A stretch of DNA of 64,000 nt from Streptomyces sp. Je 1-332 (GTDB lineage: Bacteria; Actinomycetota; Actinomycetes; Streptomycetales; Streptomycetaceae). The notes below the pieces were generated by a model. That model did not search any database. It was not told the origin of the DNA and worked only from the letters and a program-made list of their open reading frames with translations. The stretch covers positions 682,001 through 746,000 of the forward strand of contig NZ_CP160402.1 of NCBI RefSeq assembly GCF_040730185.1, in the 5' to 3' direction. Positions 15,816 through 24,311 of the stretch are shown here, piece after piece; within the stretch, counting starts at the first letter, position 1, and each line of letters starts with the position of its first letter. The position numbers and the translations under genes were made by a program.

Positions 15816-16517
15816 TCATCCGTACGTCTTCTTCCAGCGCACCCGATGCCGTACGTCGCCCTGGCCCGCGTCACTGACGCCGAGCAGCGCTCCGAGCGTG
15901 GCCCCGCTGTTCCACAGACCCATGTGGTCGCGGTGCAGGGTGGCGATGCCGTGCTCCGCCGCGAAGGCGTGCGCCGGGCGGCTGAAGCGCGCGGTCGTCA
16001 CACAGATCGCCACGTCGGCCCCGAAGTGCACGCGGGAGCCCAGGAGATCGCGCAGGTCGCGTGCGGCGACGGCGCGGCTCGGCGCGTACCGCTTGCATTG
16101 GATGATCACGGTGCGGTTGTCGGGGAGCCGCCCGGCCACGTCCACGCCGTTGTCCCCCGCCCCGCCCACCCTGCGTACGTCGGTGCACCCGTCCCTGCGG
16201 CACAGCCCGGCGACCATCTCCTCGAACTCGGTGCCGGTCATCGCGTCCGCCCGTGTCAGGGACCGGTGGCCCGCCCGGACCGCGTCCTCCTTCCGCCAGG
16301 CGCGATCACGGTCGCGGGCCACCCGGTCCGTGCGCCACAGCCACCACAGCACGGACCCGAGCAGGCCGAGGATCAAGACACCTGCCACGTAAGGCCGCAG
16401 CGGCGACCAGATCAGCATCAACTGCAGGAGCAGCACGGCGCCGCACACCGCCCACGGCTTCCACGTCGTCCCGCGCCGCTTGCGCGCCGCCGTGCGCCGT
16501 CCCCGTCGAGCGGTCAT
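15816..16517 (-). CDS. Membrane-anchored Mrr-type restriction endonuclease-like protein
   Basis: A 233-residue protein. Two hydrophobic segments near the N-terminus (AVCGAVLLLQLMLIW and YVAGVLILGLLGSVLWWLW) anchor it to the membrane. The C-terminal half is an Mrr-catalytic PD-(D/E)XK fold: GTEFEEMVAGLCRRDGC, GGAGDNGVDVAGRLP with the catalytic Asp, and VIIQCKRYAPSRAVAARDLR with the QxK pair. GGAGGGGG precedes the ATG. Proteins of this TM plus Mrr form are common in Streptomyces. A defence role against modified or invading DNA is plausible but not shown, and no methylase or helicase is adjacent. Confidence 0.85.
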   Translation of the reverse strand: MTARRGRRTAARKRRGTTWKPWAVCGAVLLLQLMLIWSPLRPYVAGVLILGLLGSVLWWLWRTDRVARDRDRAWRKEDAVRAGHRSLTRADAMTGTEFEEMVAGLCRRDGCTDVRRVGGAGDNGVDVAGRLPDNRTVIIQCKRYAPSRAVAARDLRDLLGSRVHFGADVAICVTTARFSRPAHAFAAEHGIATLHRDHMGLWNSGATLGALLGVSDAGQGDVRHRVRWKKTYG

Positions 16518-16654
16518 CAGGGCCCCCTCCACCGTCCTTGCCAGCAGTGTGGGCGCGGACGGCCGGGTTCGGAAGGTCCCGCGCACACCCGGCCGCCGAC
16601 CACCCCGTACATCCAGCCGGACCAAGCTGACCTGCGGTCTTCGGGTGGCGCTCG

Positions 16655-16660
16655 TACGGT
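16655..16660 (+). promoter_or_regulatory. -10 element of a probable leaderless promoter (carboxypeptidase gene)
   Basis: TACGGT ends six bases before ATG 16667, and no ribosome site is present. Confidence 0.4.
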
Positions 16661-16666
16661 GACTGA

Positions 16667-17863
16667 ATGGTCATCAGGTACCTCCCGCGCTCCTCATCCG
16701 TCCGCACCGCGGCCCTCGCGGCAGCCGCTCTGGTCCTCCTGCCCACACCCGTCGCCGTGGCCGTCGAGGAGCCCACGCCGCCCAAGCCGGGGCCTGCCTA
16801 CTCCTCGAACCTCCTCGACCGTCCTGGCGTCCAGGTCCGGCCGAATTCCGGCGCCCCTGCCGTGCCGCGCGACGTCTCGGCGCTGTCCTGGCTGGTGGCC
16901 GACGCCCGTTCGGGCGAAGTGCTCGCCGCCCACAACGCGCACCGCCAACTGCCGCCCGCCTCCACCCTGAAGTCGCTCTTCGCTCTCACGGCTCTGCCCC
17001 GTCTGGACGCCGTCGCCCGCCACCGGGTCACGCAGAGTGAGCTCTCCGAGGTCGGGGACGGCAGCAGCCTCGTGGGGGTCGAGGCGGGGCGCAGCTACAC
17101 CGTCGCCGACCTGTGGCGTGGTGTCTTCCTCAGCTCCGGGAACGACGCCGTGCACGTGCTGGCGAAGCTCAACGGCGGCTGGCAGGAGACCGTCAGTCAG
17201 ATGCGCTCCAAGGCCCGCGCGTTGGGCGCCCACGACACCCATGTGGTCTCTCCCGACGGATATGACGCGGCGGGTCAGGTGTCGTCGGCGTACGACCTGG
17301 CGGTGTTCGGCCGGGCGGGGCTCGCGGACCCGCAGTTCGCCCGCTACTGCTCGACATCGCTCGCCAAGTTCCCGCACGGCAACTGGTCCTACCCCATCCA
17401 GAACACCAATCGGCTCCTCACCGGAGCCGACGGCGTCGCCCCCTACCCCGGGCTGCTCGGCATCAAGAACGGCTACACGAGCCACGCGGGCAACACCCTG
17501 ATCAGCGCGGCGCAGCGGGGCGGACGCACCCTCGTCGTGTCGGTGATGAACCCTCAGGCCGAGGGCGGCTACCGCGTGTACGAGGAGACCAGGGCGCTGC
17601 TCGACTGGGGCTTCAAGGCGGCGGGGCACGTCAGGCCGGTGGGTTCGCTCATTCCCGAGAGCGAGAGGCGGGGTACGGCGCAGGGTCCCACGCCCGGCGC
17701 CGAGTCCGCCGCCCACTCGACGGCCGCGGACGGCTCGTTCTGGACGGTGGTCCTTTCCCTGGCCGCGGGGGCCGCCGCCCTGGTGGCGGGTGGGGTGGTG
17801 GTGACGCGGCGGCGGCGTTCGGCCCAGGCCCAGGCCCACGGTGTCCCGGGGCAGGAGGGGTGA
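16667..17863 (+). CDS. D-alanyl-D-alanine carboxypeptidase (S11 serine peptidase)
   Basis: A 398-residue penicillin-binding-protein-type peptidase. It has an N-terminal secretion signal, the S11 domain with Ser99 in STLK, SGN in VFLSSGNDAVH and IKNGYTSHAGNTL in the place of the KTG box, and a C-terminal membrane helix (LSLAAGAAALVAGGVVV) followed by an Arg-rich cytoplasmic tail. It trims the terminal D-Ala of peptidoglycan stem peptides at the outer membrane face. The third motif is KNG, not KTG, a variant seen in some actinobacterial S11 enzymes. Confidence 0.9.
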   Translation: MVIRYLPRSSSVRTAALAAAALVLLPTPVAVAVEEPTPPKPGPAYSSNLLDRPGVQVRPNSGAPAVPRDVSALSWLVADARSGEVLAAHNAHRQLPPASTLKSLFALTALPRLDAVARHRVTQSELSEVGDGSSLVGVEAGRSYTVADLWRGVFLSSGNDAVHVLAKLNGGWQETVSQMRSKARALGAHDTHVVSPDGYDAAGQVSSAYDLAVFGRAGLADPQFARYCSTSLAKFPHGNWSYPIQNTNRLLTGADGVAPYPGLLGIKNGYTSHAGNTLISAAQRGGRTLVVSVMNPQAEGGYRVYEETRALLDWGFKAAGHVRPVGSLIPESERRGTAQGPTPGAESAAHSTAADGSFWTVVLSLAAGAAALVAGGVVVTRRRRSAQAQAHGVPGQEG

Positions 17864-17885
17864 CCGCAGATGCCCCCGGACCCGG

Positions 17886-18293
17886 TCAGACCCCGCCGAG
17901 CAGGCGGGCGAGGTCCAGGTCGAGGCCCGCGGCCTCGCCTCCCGCCGCCACGAGGGCGTACGTACGGAGCAGGAACCGTCGCAGCACGGCTCTGTCGAAC
18001 TGCACCAGGGCCAGTCCCCGCGGCGCGTGGAACTCGAGAACCGTGCGCGCCCGCCCGCACGGCCAGATGTGGACGTCGCCGCCGCCCGCGGGGGCGCGCA
18101 GCCCCTCCGCGAGGAGCTGACGGGCGAAGATCCAGGTGACTTCCGCGCCGTCGAGGGAGGCCTCCGGAGGGAAGGCGATCTGGACGGCCAGGGGGTCGGC
18201 GGCCGCGTAGCGCAGGGTCACGGGAACCGGGCGCTCGCGCCCTTCGGGGGTGATCAGGCGGGCGCGGGCGGGCTGCTCAAGGGTGACGGCCAT
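17886..18293 (-). CDS. SsgA-family sporulation/cell-division regulator
   Basis: A 135-residue SsgA-like protein. TLRYAAADPLAVQIAFPP, EVTWIFARQLLAEGL, VHIWPC and TVLEFHAPRGLALVQFDRA follow the family pattern closely. SsgA-like proteins occur only in morphologically complex actinomycetes; they guide FtsZ localisation, septum formation and peptidoglycan maturation during sporulation. AGGAGT precedes the ATG. The gene is convergent with the D,D-carboxypeptidase, which also acts on the wall, so a shared developmental role is possible. Which of the SsgA-G paralogues it is cannot be decided by eye. Confidence 0.9.
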   Translation of the reverse strand: MAVTLEQPARARLITPEGRERPVPVTLRYAAADPLAVQIAFPPEASLDGAEVTWIFARQLLAEGLRAPAGGGDVHIWPCGRARTVLEFHAPRGLALVQFDRAVLRRFLLRTYALVAAGGEAAGLDLDLARLLGGV

Positions 18294-18550
18294 GATCGGA
18301 CTCCTGTTCCGGCGCAGCTGCCGCTGCTCGCACTGCTTTCTTCCGTGCCTGTTCGAGTCCGAAGCGCGGTGGTTTATTACGCGTTGCGCGGGATGAATAA
18401 TGTGATCTGCGCCACTCCTACCTGGCCGGGACGCCGGACGGGGTCAGACGGCGGGCCACGCGCGCCTGAGGGAGACGGGCCACGCGCGCCTGAGGGAGGC
18501 GGGTGCCTGCCCGGTTTGGGGACGGGCCGGGACCGGGGAAAGGAAACCGC
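18294..18550. other. Divergent intergenic region between SsgA-like and ligB genes
   Basis: It contains an AT-rich stretch (TTTATTACGC at 18371, then GAATAATG) that should hold the SsgA-like promoter, and a 24-bp-period direct repeat nearer ligB. No small gene is evident. Confidence 0.5.
18452..18498. repeat. Two-copy direct repeat (24-bp period) upstream of ligB
   Basis: The 23-base unit beginning CGGGCCACGCGCGCCTG occurs at 18452 and again at 18476 without mismatch. It ends about 50 bases before the ligB start, so it could affect that promoter or simply be a recent slippage duplication. Confidence 0.8.
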
Positions 18551-20092
18551 ATGCTCCTAGCCCGCCTGGCCCACGTATCCGCCGCCGTGGCCACCACCCC
18601 CGCCCGGTCGCAGAAGATCACCCTCCTCGCCGATCTGTTCCGCGCGGCCGCCCCGGCCGACGCCCCCATCGTCATTCCCTACCTCGCCGGCCGCCTCCCG
18701 CAGGGGAGGCTGGGTATCGGGTGGAGCCTCCTGAAGGAGTCGCCACCGCCCGCCACCGAGCCCACCCTCACCGTCCAGGACACGGACCGCGCCCTGACAG
18801 CCATCGGTGCCGTCTCCGGGCAGGGGTCACAGGGCGAGCGCAGGCGGCTGGTGCGGGAGCTGATGGGCGCGGCCACCGGGGAAGAGCAGCGGTTCCTCGT
18901 CGGGCTGCTGACCGGGGAGGTGCGCCAGGGCGCGCTCGACGCCATCGCCGTGGAGGGCCTCGCCCGCGCCACGGAGGCCCCGCCGGCCGCGGTGCGCCGC
19001 GCGGTGATGCTGGCGGGGGCGGTGACTCCGGTCGCCGAGGCCCTGCTCGCGAGGGGGCCGGGCGCGGTGGACGAGTTCCGGCTCAGCGTGGGGCGGCCCG
19101 TGCTTCCCATGCTCGCGCACGGCGCCGGCTCCGTCACCGAAGGCGTCGGCAAGCTGGGCGGGCCGTGTGCCGTCGAGGAGAAGCTCGACGGCATCCGCGT
19201 CCAGGTGCACCGCGACGGGGACGACGTCCGCGTCTACACCCGCACCCTCGACGACATCACCGACCGCCTGCCCGAACTCACCGAGGCTGCACGGGAACTG
19301 GCGGGCGAGACCTTCATCCTCGACGGTGAGGTCATCGCACTCGACGGCGACGGCAGACCCCGCCCCTTCCAGGAGATCGCCGGACGCGTCGGCTCCCGTG
19401 TCGACGTCACCACCGCGGCCGCCGCACTCCCCGTCTCCCCCGTCTTCTTCGACGTCCTGTACGCCGGAGGGCAGGATCTGCTCGACCTGCCGTTCGCCGA
19501 GCGGCACACCCACCTGGCGCGACTCGTCCCAGAGCCGATGCGGGTGCGGCGCACCGTCGTCACGGACCCCGCCGACGCGACGGAACTCGGCGCCGCGGAG
19601 GAGTTCTTCGCCGACACGCTGCGCCGCGGTCACGAAGGCGTGGTGCTCAAGGCCCTGGACGCGCCGTACATCGCCGGGCGTCGCGGCGCGAGCTGGCTGA
19701 AGGTCAAGCCGGTGCACACCCTGGACCTCGTGGTCCTGGCCGCCGAGTGGGGGCACGGGCGGCGGACCGGCAAGCTCTCCAACCTCCACCTGGGTGCCCG
19801 GCGCGAGGACGGGACGTTCGCCATGCTGGGCAAGACCTTCAAGGGCATGACCGACGTGATGCTCGCCTGGCAGACCGAACGGCTGCGTGAGCTCGCCGTC
19901 AGCGACGACGGCTTCGTCGTGACCGTACGGCCGGAGCTCGTCGTCGAGATCGCGTACGACGGGCTGCAGAAGTCCACGCGCTATCCGGCCGGCGTCACGC
20001 TGCGCTTCGCCCGGGTCCTGCGCTATCGCGAGGACAAGTCGCCCGCGGAAGCCGATTCCGTCGAGACGGTACTGGCGGAGCGTCAGCCCTAG
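18551..20092 (+). CDS. ligB: ATP-dependent DNA ligase LigB
   Basis: A 513-residue ATP-dependent ligase that follows mycobacterial LigB along its length. An N-terminal DNA-binding domain (SQKITLLADLF, RLPQGRLGIGWSLL) precedes the adenylation domain with the nucleotide-accepting Lys211 in EEKLDGIRVQVHRDG. Motif III is PVFFDVLY, motif IV HEGVVLKALDAPY, motif V WLKVKP. An OB-fold domain follows. AAAGGA precedes the ATG. It seals nicks using ATP and is an accessory repair enzyme beside the essential NAD-dependent LigA. No Ku or polymerase gene is near, so it is not the end-joining LigD. Confidence 0.93.
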   Translation: MLLARLAHVSAAVATTPARSQKITLLADLFRAAAPADAPIVIPYLAGRLPQGRLGIGWSLLKESPPPATEPTLTVQDTDRALTAIGAVSGQGSQGERRRLVRELMGAATGEEQRFLVGLLTGEVRQGALDAIAVEGLARATEAPPAAVRRAVMLAGAVTPVAEALLARGPGAVDEFRLSVGRPVLPMLAHGAGSVTEGVGKLGGPCAVEEKLDGIRVQVHRDGDDVRVYTRTLDDITDRLPELTEAARELAGETFILDGEVIALDGDGRPRPFQEIAGRVGSRVDVTTAAAALPVSPVFFDVLYAGGQDLLDLPFAERHTHLARLVPEPMRVRRTVVTDPADATELGAAEEFFADTLRRGHEGVVLKALDAPYIAGRRGASWLKVKPVHTLDLVVLAAEWGHGRRTGKLSNLHLGARREDGTFAMLGKTFKGMTDVMLAWQTERLRELAVSDDGFVVTVRPELVVEIAYDGLQKSTRYPAGVTLRFARVLRYREDKSPAEADSVETVLAERQP

Positions 20093-20213
20093 AGCGGGAA
20101 CGTCTGCGCTGGACCCGGAGCAGGGACCTATACCACCAAGTTCTGGCAAAGAACGGGCCGATAGGGTGACCTTAACGCCGTATTGACGCCCAGCAGCAAC
20201 TAGGGGATGAGCT

Positions 20214-20699
20214 GTGTCCGCTTCCCGTCTCAGCCAGACGCCACTTCCAGGCATCGGAATCCGGTACGACCTGACCACCCGAGAACACCGCAGGGTCTCG
20301 GTCGTCGCGCACCGGGACGGCGCGCGCACCCTCAGCGCCTACCGGGCCGACGACCCCGACGAGTGCGCGCTCTCGCTGCGGCTGAGCTCGGGTGAGGCGG
20401 ACGCGCTGATCGACGCGCTGATGCCCTCGCACCACAGCCCGAACCTCCTGCACACCACGGACCTCGGTCTGGTCGCCGAGCGCATCGAGGTGGCCGGCAC
20501 CTCGCACTGGAACGGGCGGTTGCTCGGCGAGACCCAGATGCGCACCGAGACCGGCGCGTCCATCGTGGCCGTGCTGCGCAGGGCCGAGGCCATTCCGTCC
20601 CCCGCGCCGGACTTCCGCATCGCCGGCGGGGACACACTCATCGTGATCGGCACCCGCGAGGGTGTGGAGAGCGCCGCCGCGATACTCGGGCGGGAGTGA
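20214..20699 (+). CDS. Regulatory subunit of a cation/proton antiporter (KhtT-like, RCK_C domain)
   Basis: A 161-residue protein with a GTG start. Its C-terminal half is a TrkA-C/RCK_C ligand-binding domain (GETQMRTETGASIVAVLRRA, DFRIAGGDTLIVIGTREGVE). KhtT-type subunits gate a CPA2 potassium/proton antiporter, and RCK_C domains can bind c-di-AMP. The antiporter gene starts five bases downstream, so the two form one operon. The N-terminus (PGIGIRYDLTTREHRRVSVV) matches the family. Confidence 0.88.
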   Translation: MSASRLSQTPLPGIGIRYDLTTREHRRVSVVAHRDGARTLSAYRADDPDECALSLRLSSGEADALIDALMPSHHSPNLLHTTDLGLVAERIEVAGTSHWNGRLLGETQMRTETGASIVAVLRRAEAIPSPAPDFRIAGGDTLIVIGTREGVESAAAILGRE

Positions 20700-20703
20700 T
20701 CCG

Positions 20704-21966
20704 GTGCACTCCGCTGTCTTCCTGATCGAATTCGGCGCGATCATCCTCGCGCTCGGGCTGCTCGGCAGATTCGCCGGACGGTTCCGCTTCTCCCCCATCC
20801 CCCTCTATCTCCTTGCCGGGCTCGCGTTCGGCGAGGGCGGGCTGCTTCCGCTGGGCGCCAGCGAGGAGTTCGTGGCGATCGGCGCCGAGATCGGCGTCAT
20901 CCTGCTGTTGCTGATGCTGGGGCTCGAGTACACCGCGAGCGATCTGGTCAGCAATCTCAAGACCCAGTACCCGGCCGGGCTCGTCGACATGGGGCTCAAC
21001 GCCGTGCCGGGCGCGATCGCCGCGCTCCTGATGGGCTGGGGTCCGGTGGCCGCCGTCGTGCTCGCGGGCGTCACGTGGATCTCCTCGTCCGGCGTCATCG
21101 CCAAGGTCCTGAACGACCTGGGCCGCCTCGGCAACCGCGAGACGCCCGTCATCCTCAGCATCCTGGTCCTCGAAGACCTGGCGATGGCCGTCTATCTGCC
21201 CATCATCACGGCCCTGTTGGCCGGTGTCGGCTGGGCCGCGGGCAGTCTCACCCTGGGCATCGCGCTCGGGGCCGCCGGTCTGGTGCTGTTCCTCGCCGTG
21301 CGCTACGGCCGCGTCATCTCGCGCTTCGTGTCGAGCGACGACCCCGAGAAGCTGCTCCTGGTCGTCCTCGGTCTGACGATCCTGGTCGCCGGGATCGCGC
21401 AGCAGCTCCAGGTCTCCGCCGCCGTGGGCGCGTTCCTGGTCGGCATCGCGCTGTCCGGTGAGGTCGCCGAGGGCGCGCACAGCCTCCTCGCGCCGCTGCG
21501 GGACCTGTTCGCCGCCGTCTTCTTCGTCTTCTTCGGTCTGCACACCGATCCGGCGAGCATCCCGCCGGTGCTGCTTCCCGCGCTCGTGCTCGCCGTCGTG
21601 ACGGCGTGCACGAAGATCGCCACGGGGTACTGGGCGGCCCGGCGCGCCAAGATCTCCGTGAAGGGACGGTGGCGGGCGGGCGGCGCGCTTGTGGCCCGCG
21701 GCGAGTTCTCGATCGTCATCGCGGGGCTCGCCGTCACCGCGGGCATCGAGCCGTCGCTCGGCCCGCTGGCCACGGCGTACGTCCTGATCCTGGTGATCGT
21801 CGGCCCGCTGACCGCACGCTTCGCGCAGCCGGTGGCCGCGCTGGTCAGCGGCGCCGTGTCGCGCCGCAGGGAAGCCACGGCCGCGGTGGCCGTGCCTTCC
21901 CCGCGGGATCCGGAGCGGTCCTCGGAGGAGTCGCTCGACGGACAGGGCACGAGCGGTCGGCCCTGA
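20704..21966 (+). CDS. CPA2-family K+(Na+)/H+ antiporter (KhtU-like)
   Basis: A 420-residue membrane protein with about twelve helices. GLEYTASDLVSNLKTQY and the discontinuous helix region AGVTWISSSGVIAKVLNDLG carry the features of the CPA2 ion site, and SAAVGAFLVGIALSG and FFVFFGLHTDP follow the family pattern. It exchanges potassium or sodium for protons to control turgor and pH, gated by the KhtT-like subunit encoded just upstream. The start is GTG 20704 with GGAG before it. The cytoplasmic C-terminal tail is Arg/Ser/Glu-rich. A 24-25 bp perfect hairpin starts two bases after the stop. Confidence 0.9.
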   Translation: MHSAVFLIEFGAIILALGLLGRFAGRFRFSPIPLYLLAGLAFGEGGLLPLGASEEFVAIGAEIGVILLLLMLGLEYTASDLVSNLKTQYPAGLVDMGLNAVPGAIAALLMGWGPVAAVVLAGVTWISSSGVIAKVLNDLGRLGNRETPVILSILVLEDLAMAVYLPIITALLAGVGWAAGSLTLGIALGAAGLVLFLAVRYGRVISRFVSSDDPEKLLLVVLGLTILVAGIAQQLQVSAAVGAFLVGIALSGEVAEGAHSLLAPLRDLFAAVFFVFFGLHTDPASIPPVLLPALVLAVVTACTKIATGYWAARRAKISVKGRWRAGGALVARGEFSIVIAGLAVTAGIEPSLGPLATAYVLILVIVGPLTARFAQPVAALVSGAVSRRREATAAVAVPSPRDPERSSEESLDGQGTSGRP

Positions 21967-21967
21967 C

Positions 21968-22019
21968 GCCTCGTCTTCGGCCGGGTACGCGATGTCGCGT
22001 ACCCGGCCGAAGACGAGGC
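21968..22019. terminator. Very long perfect hairpin after the antiporter operon
   Basis: GCCTCGTCTTCGGCCGGGTA opens a stem of about 24 perfectly paired bases around a 2-4 base loop (TGT). It starts right after the antiporter stop codon. The stem is much longer than an ordinary intrinsic terminator needs, and no U-tract follows. Confidence 0.8.
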
Positions 22020-22091
22020 TCATCGGATCCGCGTCTGCCAGTTCGCGCCGTTGCCGACCGCGGCTTCTGGTCCGTCCTCGCGCAGTTCCCC

Positions 22092-22108
22092 GCGCCCCTT
22101 CGGGGCGC
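22092..22108 (-). terminator. Short GC hairpin after the gamma-glutamyltransferase gene
   Basis: GCGCCCC-TTC-GGGGCGC lies 14 bases beyond the minus-strand stop, a typical Streptomyces terminator stem. Confidence 0.6.
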
Positions 22109-22121
22109 TCTCCGGAGGCTT

Positions 22122-23978
22122 CTACCGCCCCACGGCGTAACCCTGCATCCCCCGCGGGTTGGCCGCAGCCGACAGCACCCCGGTCCGCGGGTCCCGCGCC
22201 ACCGCGCACAGGCGGCCCTCCGACCAGGGCTCGCCGACCGTCACGTCGTGTCCCCTGCGCCGCAGCTCCTCGATGACCGCCTCGTCCATGCGGGACTCGA
22301 CCGTGACGCTCCCCGGGCGCATGCCGCGCGGGTAGAAGGAGCCGGGGAAGCTGTCGTTGTGCCAGTTGGGGGCGTCGATGGCGCCCTGGAGGTCGAGTCC
22401 ACCGCGTACGGAATCGCGCAGCGCCACCGCCAGGAAGAAGTGGACCTGCCACTGGTCCTGCTGGTCTCCGCCGGGCGTACCGAACGCCATCACCGGTACG
22501 CCGTCCTTGAGTGCGAGGGACGGGGTCAGGGTGGTGCGCGGGCGGCGGCCCGGCGTGAGGGAGTTGGGCAGGCCCTCCTCCAGCCAGGCCATCTGGAGGC
22601 GGGTGCCGAGCGGGAAGCCCAGTTCGGGGACGACCGGGTTGGACTGCAGCCAGCCGCCGCTCGGCGTGGCCGCGACCATGTTGCCCCAGCGGTCGACGAT
22701 GTCCAGGTGACAGGTGTCGCCGCGGGTCGCGCCGTCCGCCGAGACCGCCGGTTCGCCAGGCACGGGTGAGGTACTGCTCTTGGCCACGGTCGGCTCGCCG
22801 GCGCCCGCACCCGGCAGGCCGAGCGCGTCGAAGCCGGGCTCGCCCGCGGCCACGGCGCTCGCGTGGGCGGAGATCTTCGCGGTGCGTCCGCCGGGGCTTC
22901 CGGGCCGCAGGTCGTGCGACGCCTTCTCCCCGATGAGTGTCCGCCGCTCCTCGTTGTAGGCCGCGGACAGCAGCTCGGCGACCGGTACCGTCCCGTCGCC
23001 CTCCGCGTCGCCGTACCAGGCCTCGCGGTCCGCCATGGCGAGCTTGCAGCCCTCGATCAGCAGGTGGACGTAGTCGGCGGAGCCGTACGCGGGCAGTTCC
23101 GCGAGGGTGGCGGGGAGCATGGCCAACTGCTGCAGGAACGCCGGGCCCTGGCTCCAGCCGCCCGCCTTGCACAGCGTCCAGCCGTTCCAGTCGTAGGTCG
23201 CGGGGGCTTCGTAGCTCGCCTGCCACCCGGCGAGGTCCGCGGCCGTCAGTGTTCCGGTGTGCCGGCTTCCGCTGGTGTCCATGGTGGGGCGGCCCGCCTG
23301 ACGTATCAGCGCATCGGCGATGAACCCCTCGCTCCAGATCTTCCGCGCGGCATCGATCTGCTCGACGCGCGATCCCGTACCCGCCTCCTGGATCACGCGG
23401 CGCCAGGTCGCGGCGAGCGTGGGGTTGCGCAGGAGTTCGCCGGGGCGCGGGGCATGGCCGTCCGGCAGGTAGATCTCGGCCGACGACGGCCATTCGGTCT
23501 CGAAGAGTTCGCGCACCGTCTCGACGGTCTCCCCGACGCGCTCCACGGGAGCGTGCCCGTCCTCGGCGTACCCGATGGCGTACTTGAGGACATCGGCGAG
23601 GGACTTGGTGCCGTGATCGCGCAGGAGCAGCATCCACGCGTCGAAGGCGCCCGGTACGGCGGCGGCGAGCGGCCCGGTGCCCGGCACCAGTTCGAGGCCG
23701 AGCGAGCGGTAGTGGTCCACGGTCGCTCCGGCCGGCGCGCCGCCCTGCCCGCACAGGACCCGCACCTCCCCGCCGGCGGGGGCCAGGATGATCGGCACCT
23801 CGCCCGCCGGGCCGTTGAGGTGGGGCTCGACGACGTGCAGGACGAAGCCGGCGGCCACCGCCGCGTCGTACGCGTTGCCGCCGTCCTCCAGGACGGCCAT
23901 CGCGGACTGCGAGGCGAGCCAGTGGGTGGAGGACACCATGCCGAAGGTGCCTTGGAGGGTCGGCCTAGTCGTGAACAA
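22122..23978 (-). CDS. Gamma-glutamyltransferase-family Ntn hydrolase (cytoplasmic, YwrD-like)
   Basis: A 618-residue gamma-glutamyltranspeptidase-like proenzyme. GTFGMVSSTHWLASQSAM and NAYDAAVAAGFVLHVVEP begin the large subunit. The self-cleavage/catalytic Thr is in GDTCHLDIVDRWGNMVAATP, which becomes the N-terminus of the small subunit, and MAFGTPGGDQQDQWQ lies in the C-terminal part. No signal peptide is seen, unlike secreted GGTs, so it is probably cytoplasmic. Substrates would be gamma-glutamyl amides or related compounds. The start is taken as TTG 23978, with AGGAG eight bases upstream. A remnant of an oligopeptide transporter ATPase gene ends just upstream, so it once may have been the last gene of a peptide-use operon. 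Confidence 0.87.
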   Translation of the reverse strand: MFTTRPTLQGTFGMVSSTHWLASQSAMAVLEDGGNAYDAAVAAGFVLHVVEPHLNGPAGEVPIILAPAGGEVRVLCGQGGAPAGATVDHYRSLGLELVPGTGPLAAAVPGAFDAWMLLLRDHGTKSLADVLKYAIGYAEDGHAPVERVGETVETVRELFETEWPSSAEIYLPDGHAPRPGELLRNPTLAATWRRVIQEAGTGSRVEQIDAARKIWSEGFIADALIRQAGRPTMDTSGSRHTGTLTAADLAGWQASYEAPATYDWNGWTLCKAGGWSQGPAFLQQLAMLPATLAELPAYGSADYVHLLIEGCKLAMADREAWYGDAEGDGTVPVAELLSAAYNEERRTLIGEKASHDLRPGSPGGRTAKISAHASAVAAGEPGFDALGLPGAGAGEPTVAKSSTSPVPGEPAVSADGATRGDTCHLDIVDRWGNMVAATPSGGWLQSNPVVPELGFPLGTRLQMAWLEEGLPNSLTPGRRPRTTLTPSLALKDGVPVMAFGTPGGDQQDQWQVHFFLAVALRDSVRGGLDLQGAIDAPNWHNDSFPGSFYPRGMRPGSVTVESRMDEAVIEELRRRGHDVTVGEPWSEGRLCAVARDPRTGVLSAAANPRGMQGYAVGR

Positions 23979-23989
23979 GAGTGCTGCTC

Positions 23990-24205
23990 CTAGCGTGCGG
24001 TGCGGGTACTGGGGATCGTACGGAGGCTCGGTGCGGCGGCAGCGTCCGGAGCCGTGCCGTCGTCCGCGACCAGATGGCATGAGACCTGGCGAGGGCCGTC
24101 TCCCGGAAGCGTGCACAGCTCCGGCACCTCGATGCGGCAGCGGTCGACGGCCGTTGGGCAGCGCATGTGGAAGGGCGGCGGGGCCAGCGGGCTCGGCAGA
24201 TCACT
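23990..24205 (-). pseudogene. C-terminal remnant of an oligopeptide ABC transporter ATPase
   Basis: The minus strand ends with the C-terminal oligopeptide/dipeptide transporter ATPase extension: SDLPSPLAPPPFHMRCPTAV, then a Cys-containing segment (CRIEVPEL) and SCHLVADDG to a TAG at 23990. The nucleotide-binding domain (Walker A/B, signature) is entirely missing; upstream of about 24205 the homology ends. It is therefore a deleted gene. It sits directly upstream of the gamma-glutamyltransferase gene, in the position of a transporter gene co-transcribed with it. Confidence 0.65.
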
Positions 24206-24311
24206 GGCAACTTGGGGATGCCCACCCATAGCGCCCTGGTGTGGCGCAGGCACACCGTGGGGTCGGTGTTGTAGATCACGCGTGCCCCCTAGGCTCTTGC
24301 CGGGAGACCAA

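Noticed and set aside
18452..18498. Attachment site (att) of an integrated element
   Set aside because: The two copies are adjacent, with no integrase or tRNA gene nearby. A local duplication explains it.
20638..23754. A 1038-residue minus-strand reading frame
   Set aside because: It runs antisense through the KhtT-like and antiporter genes and, in another frame, through the gamma-glutamyltransferase gene. The product is Arg/Gly-rich without domains: a GC-bias shadow.
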